Assembly: GCF_008629695.1 (NCBI RefSeq)
Contig: NZ_VWSH01000001.1
Location: forward strand, 25,893-89,892
Direction of reading: 5' to 3'
Length of the DNA stretch: 64,000 nt
Source of the DNA: Taibaiella lutea
Lineage (GTDB): Bacteria > Bacteroidota > Bacteroidia > Chitinophagales > Chitinophagaceae
Shown: positions 42,592 to 49,999 of the stretch, one piece after another
Numbering within the stretch: the stretch's first letter is position 1
Layout of the letters: every line of letters begins with the position of its first letter
Program-made: the position numbers and the translations under genes
The notes under the pieces: model-generated
What the model was told of the DNA's origin: nothing
What the model saw: only the letters and a program-made list of their open reading frames with translations
Databases searched by the model: none

Positions 42592-44001
42592 ATGACAACA
42601 AATGCAAACTCCGTCACTTCCGGCCAGTACCTGCAATTGCTGCTGGCATTACAACAATGCAATCTGGATGGCGTAAGCCCTACTTTCGATTACCAGGACT
42701 GGGTAGCCTTCCTGCAGGCAGTGTATCAGCAAATGGGCTACACAAATACTGCCGCAGATTTTGTAACCGCCATTAACCAGGTATGGGGCTCGCTGGTAGT
42801 TGGCCCTACCATGCTGAATGTGGTAACAGCGCTCACTAACTCAGTGGGTCAACAGTCGTTTACTGCAGCTGTAGTGCAGCCATTGATAGACGGCTTACTG
42901 GCTACATTCCTCATCAGGAATACTTTTAGCGATACCGGAGGGGTGCATGACGGTGTGCACTGGGTATCACCCGATATCATTAATTATGGCACTACCACAT
43001 TGACAGTGGCTCAGGCTGTCAGCTCAATGGGGTCGTATATCAACGGGACATTTACCGACGGGCAAAGCAATAACATGTATGTAAGGGCACAAAACATAGG
43101 CCCAAATGCGGCCAGCGGATATGTAACATTGTTTGCCGTACCGAGCAGCCTTTTACTGACGCCGCAGAGCTGGCTGCCATGCCAAATATCACAGCCATCA
43201 TCGCTCGAGAACTTTTATGACCAGGGTAATTTAGCACAGATACAGCCCGGCGAGGTTTGCCTTAATACCACAGCTTTTAACTATTCAGGCTCGCCGGGTG
43301 GCGGGCATTTTTGTCTGATAGCGCTGGCAAGCGGCGCCAATGGCATGCCTTTTCCGATACCTGACAACTTTCCTACCAATGCAGGCCTGGCGGGCTGGGT
43401 ACTCGACAACCCTAATGTAGCCCAACGCAATATGGACTACGGAGCTGTGAGCGGCACCACAGGTACGATGAATGCTACCGTTGGCAATAACAACGATATT
43501 GCTACCACTTTTGTAGTTACGCTTACCCCCGGCCCGGGCAATACTTTCCCGGCAGGTACAACGGTATCGGCATCTATTACAGATACGCGCGCGCCCTACG
43601 CGCCTCCTGTACAGCAATGGGCAGCAGGCGGCATATCGTTCTACAACCTTGTTATCCCTCCAAATATCAATGGTGCGTCGGATTCTCCGCTTATAAATAT
43701 GACACTTACCATTCAGTTGCCCGTAGGTGCATCGTTCAGCGGTACATCGCCTATATTGGTTACGTATTATCAGGTACCGACCAATCAGAACGACGATCTT
43801 GAACTGGCGTTGATACGCAATATTAAACTACCTGATCCGGCGCAACTGCCCCAGGAAGTGAAAATTGCTGCCAGAGGTGCCGCAATAGGCAACCAAGTGC
43901 CTCAGGCTATGAAGGTTTATGTGACCGATATATTTGCGAATGAAGACGAGGACGGCACACCGCTGTTGCTGCTGGGCGCATGCCAGTTCACTTTTTCATA
44001 A
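42592..44001 (+). CDS. Orphan protein with helical N-terminus and beta-rich body
   Basis: 469 residues with no signal peptide. Residues 1-110 are amphipathic helix (YLQLLLALQQ, VAFLQAVYQQMGY, GPTMLNVVTALTNSV). From about 125 the protein is beta-rich with Gly, Asn and Pro (NMYVRAQNIGPNAASGYVTLFAVPSS, then GDxTVxxxxxxLTPGPGNTFPAGTTVSASI), resembling Ig-like/CARDB surface modules. The C-terminal segment (about 400-469) is acidic. Codons are visibly richer in C and G (CTG, GCG, GGC) than in neighbouring genes, so it may be acquired DNA. The GPTML helix is loosely shared with the 39173 protein. No function is assigned. Confidence 0.75.
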   Translation: MTTNANSVTSGQYLQLLLALQQCNLDGVSPTFDYQDWVAFLQAVYQQMGYTNTAADFVTAINQVWGSLVVGPTMLNVVTALTNSVGQQSFTAAVVQPLIDGLLATFLIRNTFSDTGGVHDGVHWVSPDIINYGTTTLTVAQAVSSMGSYINGTFTDGQSNNMYVRAQNIGPNAASGYVTLFAVPSSLLLTPQSWLPCQISQPSSLENFYDQGNLAQIQPGEVCLNTTAFNYSGSPGGGHFCLIALASGANGMPFPIPDNFPTNAGLAGWVLDNPNVAQRNMDYGAVSGTTGTMNATVGNNNDIATTFVVTLTPGPGNTFPAGTTVSASITDTRAPYAPPVQQWAAGGISFYNLVIPPNINGASDSPLINMTLTIQLPVGASFSGTSPILVTYYQVPTNQNDDLELALIRNIKLPDPAQLPQEVKIAARGAAIGNQVPQAMKVYVTDIFANEDEDGTPLLLLGACQFTFS

Positions 44002-44045
44002 AAACAACCCGTAATAGAAAAAGAAAATAATACAGCAAAGCAATC

Positions 44046-44095
44046 TACTATATGAGAAGGCAGGCAAGATATATCATCTGTCTTCTCATATAGTA
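44046..44095 (+). terminator. Long terminator hairpin after the orphan gene
   Basis: Arms TACTATATGAGAAG (14 bases) and their exact complement, extended by CAG/CTG past one G-T wobble, with a 14-nt loop. It lies 45 nt past the stop. Confidence 0.75.
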
Positions 44096-44164
44096 ACTAT
44101 TAAGTATTCGAGATAACCAAGTTATCTTAAAAATGTTGTAGTATTATTGTAGTAAAGTAAAAAG

Positions 44165-44188
44165 CCTTTCAGCAAAATTGCTAAAAGG
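44165..44188. terminator. Second hairpin in the convergent gap
   Basis: CCTTT-AGCA pairs with TGCT-AAAGG around AAAT, followed by TTTTCC. It lies between the convergent orphan and lipoprotein genes. The rest of the gap to 44371 shows nothing. Confidence 0.55.
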
Positions 44189-44371
44189 TTTTCCTGGCCT
44201 GTAGAGTTAAGCGGCTAAATGTCGAACCTTTTAGACGATTTACATTACCAAATTAAAAAGCTCCGTCAACTATTTTTGCAAACATTTCGAGCACCTTTTT
44301 ATTTTCTTTACTCTTTGAGATTTCATTGACTTTTTAACGGTTTCTCATGATTCTATTTCTTTCTTGAGGAC

Positions 44372-45172
44372 TCAGGGCCTACCTGCAGCGGCGGCGGAAG
44401 CTGTAGCTGCCCCTGTCGATGCACCTTCCTCAGCCTGTAATCTCCCCCATGATCCCGATGCAAGTGCTCCCCCATTATCGTTATAACCCCTTCTGGCTCC
44501 TGCGGCATCGGCCATAGCAATGTTTTGAGCCCAGGCCATCTGTTCTCCTGCACCGGTTGGCAAATAGGAAGGCTTAGGTGTAACAGGATCTGTCCACAGA
44601 TTGTAGGAGGATAGCAATACAGACTTAAACTGGCTTACGATCTCCTGGTCCTGGGGATTCAGGCCACTCAGGTTATCCAATAACATCGTAGCATCTTGTA
44701 TAAAGTCCGGATCTGCCTGAGCAGCTATGCTATGGATCTGATTCATCGCGCTTCTTATATCCGGATTGGGGATCGTATTAATGGACCTTGTGATTAATTC
44801 ACTTGTCGGCCGCAGTATTCCATTGACAAAGGAGCCTGAATTCACATATTCACTATAAAGGTCATTTGCAAGATCCGTAGCCGTCATATTGGTAAGCAAC
44901 CCCTGATCTGAAGCTATCTGCGCCATGCGCCCACACATAGTTTCCACTTCCGCCATCGTAACCTGATTATCCTCAAGGATACCATACTGTTGTATATAAG
45001 CACTCAATAACTGGTTGTGCATCTGACCGGGTGTCATTGGCAGTGTTATTATCTTCCATGAACCAGAGGATTGCTGTGCAGCCGGAATGGTACTTAATTT
45101 TTCCGCCTTATTACATGCTGAAAGCAGCATGATCGAAAAGCAGCATATCAAAACAAATAGTGTGTTTTTCAT
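44372..45172 (-). CDS. Lipoprotein, Ala/Gly-rich tail, unknown
   Basis: 266 residues from ATG 45172, where MKNTLFVLICCFSIMLLSAC is a signal peptide with lipobox LSAC (Cys20 lipidated). A longer frame to 45214 adds 14 residues. The mature part is helical (about 35-200, HNQLLSAYIQQYG, QMNQIHSIAAQADPDFIQDATMLLDNLSG). The end is Ala/Gly-rich with GARRGYNDNGGALASGSWGRLQAEEG and ATASAAAAGRP. It is convergent with the orphan gene. It is probably anchored in a membrane leaflet; function is not recognised. Confidence 0.8.
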   Translation of the reverse strand: MKNTLFVLICCFSIMLLSACNKAEKLSTIPAAQQSSGSWKIITLPMTPGQMHNQLLSAYIQQYGILEDNQVTMAEVETMCGRMAQIASDQGLLTNMTATDLANDLYSEYVNSGSFVNGILRPTSELITRSINTIPNPDIRSAMNQIHSIAAQADPDFIQDATMLLDNLSGLNPQDQEIVSQFKSVLLSSYNLWTDPVTPKPSYLPTGAGEQMAWAQNIAMADAAGARRGYNDNGGALASGSWGRLQAEEGASTGAATASAAAAGRP

Positions 45173-46183
45173 AAAATTTTTTTTAGTTATACAATTTAAA
45201 ACAATAAGACACACGGAAATTTGAAAAGGTTAGGGATACATCTTGCAGGCAAGGTACCACATAAGAAAAAGGAAGGTATTTTAAAGCGATGAAACACTCT
45301 AGAAAGATCGAATTGATTACGACGAATTTACCGGCCGCCAGAAGCTAATAGTCATCTGCTAATAATGACGTAGTTCGCCAAATCACCAATGGAATTTCGC
45401 TATCTAAAGTCTGGCGAAATTCCAATCAGGGGAAATTATAAGGAGCAGATATATTTGGCAACGATAGAGAGGATGGAGGAAAACCGCAAATTTGAATGTC
45501 GATTAAGCTGTCACTTTTAAAAAATTCGATAAGATATAAGATATTTATTTACAAAGTACTTCATAAAGCGATTTAAAACAAATAAAACGCACTAAAATTA
45601 AGAGTTGGAAAATGAGAAAGAGAGGACTGCATTTTAGCGTACGCAAATGCGTACACTAACCTATGAAATGTTCATGAAACGTGACCGTCACCAGGGGAAT
45701 GGCATTCAGCTTTTCCCCTGAAGTTATCCGCCATGTTATTGAAATAATTGAAAATGCTATTTCAAATAATAACTTATAGCTACAGTCAGTTATTTTAAAA
45801 ATATCAAAACACTACACATATGTGCTAGATATAAAATGAACAAAGCTGAAAACTATAATACTCAGCCTGCTTCCACAGCCCCCAAATGGAGATGATAACA
45901 GCAGTGAGGAATTATAACCAATTGAGTTACGAATTGCTACTTTGAAATTTTGCTTTGCCATCTTGATAGTAAAGTCAGATGATGATTAAATTGAAAAAGT
46001 GCGATTTGTTTGGTATTGTTCGGATTATACGTATAGAAAATGTACCTTTCTAAAAATCCTAGTTAATAAAGCAAATTCTGAACGAATGAAAAGGAATATA
46101 GTGACGATTTATTTTTTACATACAGTAAAAGGCAGTACCCGAATAGCCATCAATATAGTAGGGAATTATCTCAATCTTTTATT
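45173..46183. other. Noncoding gap of about 1 kb with inverted repeats
   Basis: AT-rich with no credible gene. Inverted repeats are GGAATTTCGC / GCGAAATTCC at 45391-45423, GTACGC-AAAT-GCGTAC near 45639-45654, and CAGGGGAA / TTCCCCTG at about 45693-45721. A 19-codon frame at 45837-45896 starts MNKAENYNTQ and has no visible family. These could be transcription or replication-related sites or remnants. Confidence 0.5.
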
Positions 46184-46993
46184 ATGCCAAACCCAAATGA
46201 AACCCCATCATCTAGTCAGAAAGAAACTGACTTTGAAAATCAAATAAACGAAGCTGGAAGTTTTTTCAACGTCACTTCAGAAAACTCTGTAAAATTATTA
46301 GGAGAAAGCCTCATGAGTGAAGAATCTATGGCTGTCTTCATTGTTGTTACACCGAAAAATAGTAGTGACGCTCAAAGAGAAGAAGAAATAAAATCTTACC
46401 TGAAATCCTTTGTATCAATTATGGCTGAGTATATTAACAGATACTATGAAGTAAAGGGCCCTCAATTTATAACAGATCTTGATAGTTGGCTTAGACCGTT
46501 AAATGCTTTACCATTGATGAGCCGTGCAAATATTGAAAAGCATGAATTCAAAAGAAACGAACCTGGTACAGAAATCGCTTCTCAATTGATATCATTGTTT
46601 TATAAACCTAACTCAATAGCAAGCGAAGAATTTAAGAATTTTCTCAGGGATAGATCAAGACGGATTAAAGATTTAATAAATAGAAATGGCTCATTCAAAA
46701 TGATTTTCGTCGTTTCGAGCATTGAAATAGTTGGAAATGGAAGCGAACAAAAACATTCAGCAAAAATCAAGCTGTTTAAAACTGAATTGAATAAAAATAA
46801 TTCTGGATGGATAGATAATTGCAATAACTCAGCAAAAATTGATATTAATGTTGAATATAGCCTTGTAATAAGTGAATTAAATATTGCAGAGTTAAGAAAT
46901 AACGATACTAAGAAGGCTCTGGATAGATTTATACAAAGTACAAGAAAATTTGATGATTACAATGATGGAAACTTTTATGAAGGTGCTTATTAA
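46184..46993 (+). CDS. Unknown protein, 269 aa
   Basis: Soluble, charged protein without signal peptide. N-terminal 25 residues are disordered (MPNPNETPSSSQKETDFENQ), then helices and strands (YLKSFVSIMAEYINRYYEVKGPQFITDLDSWL). It ends DDYNDGNFYEGAY. A terminator-like hairpin (47013-47034) follows. No family recognised; a self-standing accessory gene. Confidence 0.6.
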   Translation: MPNPNETPSSSQKETDFENQINEAGSFFNVTSENSVKLLGESLMSEESMAVFIVVTPKNSSDAQREEEIKSYLKSFVSIMAEYINRYYEVKGPQFITDLDSWLRPLNALPLMSRANIEKHEFKRNEPGTEIASQLISLFYKPNSIASEEFKNFLRDRSRRIKDLINRNGSFKMIFVVSSIEIVGNGSEQKHSAKIKLFKTELNKNNSGWIDNCNNSAKIDINVEYSLVISELNIAELRNNDTKKALDRFIQSTRKFDDYNDGNFYEGAY

Positions 46994-47012
46994 TCATAGT
47001 TAACAAATAATA

Positions 47013-47034
47013 CCGATTCGCTAGTACGAATCGG
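47013..47034 (+). terminator. Terminator hairpin after the 269-aa gene
   Basis: CCGATTCG and CGAATCGG around CTAGTA, then CATTATTCTC. It lies 20 nt after the stop. Confidence 0.6.
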
Positions 47035-47092
47035 CATTATTCTCTATTATATAATTAGTGCATTTGACTTCTAAAATATCACCATATTAAAA

Positions 47093-47587
47093 TCAAAGTA
47101 AATCCCCTCCCTCATCCTTTATATACATTCTTATAATTTCCTTTGTTTCTTCAGCAGCTTCCTTGTTACTGAATATATTCAAGACAACTGAACCTTTACC
47201 CGCCTCTGCTTTGTATTGATAGAAGACCATGCAACCGATATAGCAATCCATTAATGACAATGTATAAAGATGGTTGGCATTGACATCTGCTATAAGAACA
47301 TGATAATCCTTGACCCAAATTAATCCTTCAGGGTTCAGCTTATAATCATCAAATACAGATTGCATGCTATTCCTTGCAGATTGCTCGGTATGGTAAGCAC
47401 CTAAAAGGACAATAGATGTAACTTCATTTTGCAAGAAATGCCCGAAATTATCTGTCAGAAAATCTTCCAGATTCAAAACGAATTGTTCGCCGGTTGAGGT
47501 GTCTCCGGCTAATGCAAAATAATTTGCAGTATTAAGAGAACCTCCGCTACCTTTCTGAGCTTCCTCCAACATTTCGTCAATAGTCAT
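47093..47587 (-). CDS. Unknown protein, 164 aa
   Basis: 164 residues, soluble, acidic, mixed alpha/beta (MLEEAQKGSGGSLNTANYFALAGDTSTGEQ, then SIVLLGAYHTEQSARNSM). No cofactor motif. The gene is convergent with the 46184 gene. The 5' region (47588-47700) has no clear promoter. No function can be assigned. Confidence 0.6.
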   Translation of the reverse strand: MTIDEMLEEAQKGSGGSLNTANYFALAGDTSTGEQFVLNLEDFLTDNFGHFLQNEVTSIVLLGAYHTEQSARNSMQSVFDDYKLNPEGLIWVKDYHVLIADVNANHLYTLSLMDCYIGCMVFYQYKAEAGKGSVVLNIFSNKEAAEETKEIIRMYIKDEGGDLL

Positions 47588-48133
47588 GCAAATATAATTT
47601 ATTGATAAAAGTAATTAAATCTCCTTCGGTACTCAAAGGATATCTTACCTAAAAAGGCCGGTAAATTACTTACTGTTACTTTAGATATAACATCCACTAA
47701 GTTTTCTCCTTTATCGATGTGAATTAAACTACGTTACAAGATATCGAACAAATTTCTTAAAGACTTAACTCTACTTGGCTGTTTCATTCACTTCCTAATG
47801 TCAGCTACAACTACAAATTGGTTTCCTTTAGTATGGGCAATCTTTTAAGAAGGCGTCAAAGGAGGTAAATTGCTTTTAGATTTATATTCTTGTCAATAAG
47901 GTTATATTTTTTTATGACGTGTTCGATCCCTAACTAGCCAGGGAGGTGCCAAAAAAAATAGATAAGGAAGAAGAAGACATGGAGAGACGTGTTAGGAGCT
48001 GCTGCCAAAAAAAGAAAGGCAACAGCCTTCCTTTTTAATGAAGCTATCAGAAATTAACACAACAACCTAAACTCTTACCTGCCCTGTATTGTAATACCTG
48101 TTCACTTTATTAAAATCATTAAAAACAGAGCGT
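47588..48133. other. Gap of about 545 bp
   Basis: No gene. At 47922-47960 there is GTTCGATCCC...GGGAGGTGCCA, which resembles a tRNA 3' end but does not fold as a tRNA. A short hairpin AAGGC-AACA-GCCTT with a T-run lies at about 48017-48037. The rest is AT-rich. Confidence 0.4.
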
Positions 48134-48457
48134 ATGAAAAGGATAGTATCAATATTTGCGGGATGTATGCTGCTTGCGTCATTGTCTTTCGGGCAGGATT
48201 CATCAATGAACAATACAAATAGAAAAAATAGAAGTTCAGGCACTCAACGAAATAATTCTTTAAAACCAGATACTTCGCGAGTGCCCCGTAGTAATAACAT
48301 AAACAATTCAGGAAAGCCAAATAATAATACCATTAATCCAACGGACCCAAATCCAACGAACCCAACCCCAACGAACCCAAATCCAACGAACCCAAATCCA
48401 ACGAACCCAACTAATCCAACTAATCCGCCTGGAACAAATAACCCTGTAGGTAAATAA
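48134..48457 (+). CDS. Small secreted protein with Asn-Pro-Thr repeats
   Basis: 107 residues. Signal peptide (MKRIVSIFAGCMLLASLSFG, cleavage near residue 20), then a Ser/Asn-rich linker. A run of NPTNP and TDPNPTNP units (about residues 64-100) is encoded by near-identical 12-bp DNA blocks (CCAACGAACCCA). It is Pro-rich and probably extended at the cell surface. A terminator hairpin ends the gene. No family is known to me. Confidence 0.7.
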   Translation: MKRIVSIFAGCMLLASLSFGQDSSMNNTNRKNRSSGTQRNNSLKPDTSRVPRSNNINNSGKPNNNTINPTDPNPTNPTPTNPNPTNPNPTNPTNPTNPPGTNNPVGK

Positions 48458-48483
48458 TTTTTAGTTGTTCGTTTTGTTTCAAT

Positions 48484-48513
48484 TATAAGGGTAGCCCAAA
48501 AGCTACCCTTATA
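48484..48513 (+). terminator. Terminator after the repeat protein
   Basis: Arms TATAAGGGTAGC and GCTACCCTTATA around CCAAAA, then AAATTTT, 26 nt past the stop. Confidence 0.8.
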
Positions 48514-48591
48514 AAATTTTATGAAAATCAATTCCTATTTTAATTGCTAAATCAAAATTCTTCTTTGTTATTATCCTAAAAATAGAAATAG

Positions 48592-48773
48592 CCAGACGAT
48601 AGAAATAATATAGATGGCTTTGAACGCAGACTGGTTGCAGGCAATGAAAGTATGAGTTCTCCTATCTTGAAGAAAAATTGGGTGTAAGCCGCCAGCAGGT
48701 AAAAGAAGCCATAGCTAAGGTTGGCAACAACCGGGAAGACGTGGAGGCCTATTTGGCACATAAAGGAAAGTAG
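48592..48773 (+). pseudogene. DUF3606-like gene, frameshifted
   Basis: The plus strand reads DDRNNIDGFERRLVAGNES, then after a single missing base YEFSYLEEKLGVSRQQVKEAI and VGNNREDVEAYLAHKGK, ending TAG at 48771-48773. The break is at about 48650-48655 (GAAAGTATGAG, which needs one more base). There is no ATG: the position where one would sit reads ATAGCC. DUF3606 is a short stress-associated domain. A second copy is at 49782. Confidence 0.7.
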
Positions 48774-49082
48774 TAGCTCTTTCTATTCTGCAAATTTTGC
48801 CATAACTTTAAATAAACGGAAAACATTTTCTCTTTTTACCCTTACAGGTGCATCGTTGCAAGAGAAATGCTGGATTACACAGACAATTATGGTTGCATTT
48901 TAAATGTTCATAATAAAAAAATGAGTTTCATAAAGTGCATTATACTAATAAAAATACAATAATAATCTATTCAAAAAGGCCTTCCAAATGCTAGAGTACT
49001 TGTCTGGGGCTTTCTTTATGAACTAACTGTTATTGCTCACTTCAAAGTTTATTGGTTTAAGTATTGCACCTCATAAAATACA

Positions 49083-49424
49083 TTATATACCTGAATGGCA
49101 AATCTGATCGTTCATAATTTTTCGGAACGGGATTGGTATCGATGCCATAATTGACTTCCGATCAGGAGATAACATAATACTCGTGCTTAGTTTATAAAGC
49201 AAGATGTTTTCTATGGCTGTTTTAATTTTTATGTCACCGCTATACGTGTAAACAGACAATATAGCGTCCATGCCTTTTTTTAATTCCTCATCAGCATTTT
49301 TGCTTACAAGCTCACCTGCATAACCTGCAAGATTCTGGCAAATGCTGTAAGGATTGCAACCGTATAAATTTAATGCCTTGGCATCTGTTATCAGTCTGTC
49401 AGTTAACTCAATATTATCCCTCAT
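49083..49424 (-). CDS. Unknown protein, 113 aa
   Basis: 113 residues, mostly helical (MRDNIELTDRLITDAKALNLYG, LAGYAGELVSKNADEELKKGMDAILSVYTYSGDIKIKTAIENILL). No signal, no membrane span. It lies between the two decayed DUF3606-like genes. No family recognised. The gap 49425-49781 holds no clear feature. Confidence 0.5.
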   Translation of the reverse strand: MRDNIELTDRLITDAKALNLYGCNPYSICQNLAGYAGELVSKNADEELKKGMDAILSVYTYSGDIKIKTAIENILLYKLSTSIMLSPDRKSIMASIPIPFRKIMNDQICHSGI

Positions 49425-49781
49425 AAATCAGTTTATTTTTTTAAGATATTTGCGTCATTAGTTGATATTATCATCTGCGCCAAGGAAATAACGAATAGAC
49501 CATAATATAGACTAGTTAACGTTGTTCTATGTTCTCACAAACATTTGCGCAGCGTATTGCTGGTACTGATAACGGAGAGTTATTGAAAAAGTTGCCAGTG
49601 TTTTTAACTGAAATAGTTAAATAATATTGATACTCAGACCTAATTAACTTTTGATTTGAATAAGATTTATTTTCTTTTAAGAACCTAAAACAAATAGAAG
49701 GAGTATATAAACAAACGCCCTTATATTAAGCGATGATAAACCATCAGTACAGTTTTTTGTTGTCTTTGAAACATTTCAGTC

Positions 49782-49969
49782 ATGGCAGACGATAAGGCGA
49801 AAAAAGGAAGAGCGACCGTAACAAAGTGAGCGGCTCTGAAAATTATGAAATCCAATACTTCATGAAAAAGTTAAGAGTCGGCAGCCAGGCAGTAACGGGA
49901 GCAATCCGCGCCATTCGGACCAATGACCGTAGAGCGCTTGAGGCTTACCTTAAGAACAAACAAAAATAA
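49782..49969 (+). pseudogene. DUF3606-like gene with one-base frameshift
   Basis: ATG at 49782 begins MADDKAKK, then the frame breaks within GCGAAAAAAGGAAGAGCGACC. The -1 frame continues SDRNKVSGSENYEIQYFMKKL, VGSQAVTGAIRAIRTNDRRALEAYLKNKQK to TAA at 49967-49969. One more A in the six-A run, or slippage on it, would restore a normal 60-odd residue DUF3606 protein. It lies 30 nt before ligD and could be its operon partner. Confidence 0.7.
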
Positions 49970-49999
49970 ACCCGCCTCATAAGGGGCTTTACTTCGTCT

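Noticed and set aside
42376..42636. 86-codon minus-strand frame overlapping the orphan gene start
   Set aside because: The N-terminal part lies inside the orphan gene's coding start; only the inner 51 codons could be real and they match nothing.
45999..46247. Open frame of 82 codons before the 269-aa gene
   Set aside because: It overlaps the start of the 46184 gene in another frame and has no recognisable protein pattern.
47922..47960. tRNA-like 3' end (GTTCGATCCC...GGTGCCA)
   Set aside because: No matching acceptor stem, anticodon arm or D-arm could be formed around it; not annotated as tRNA.
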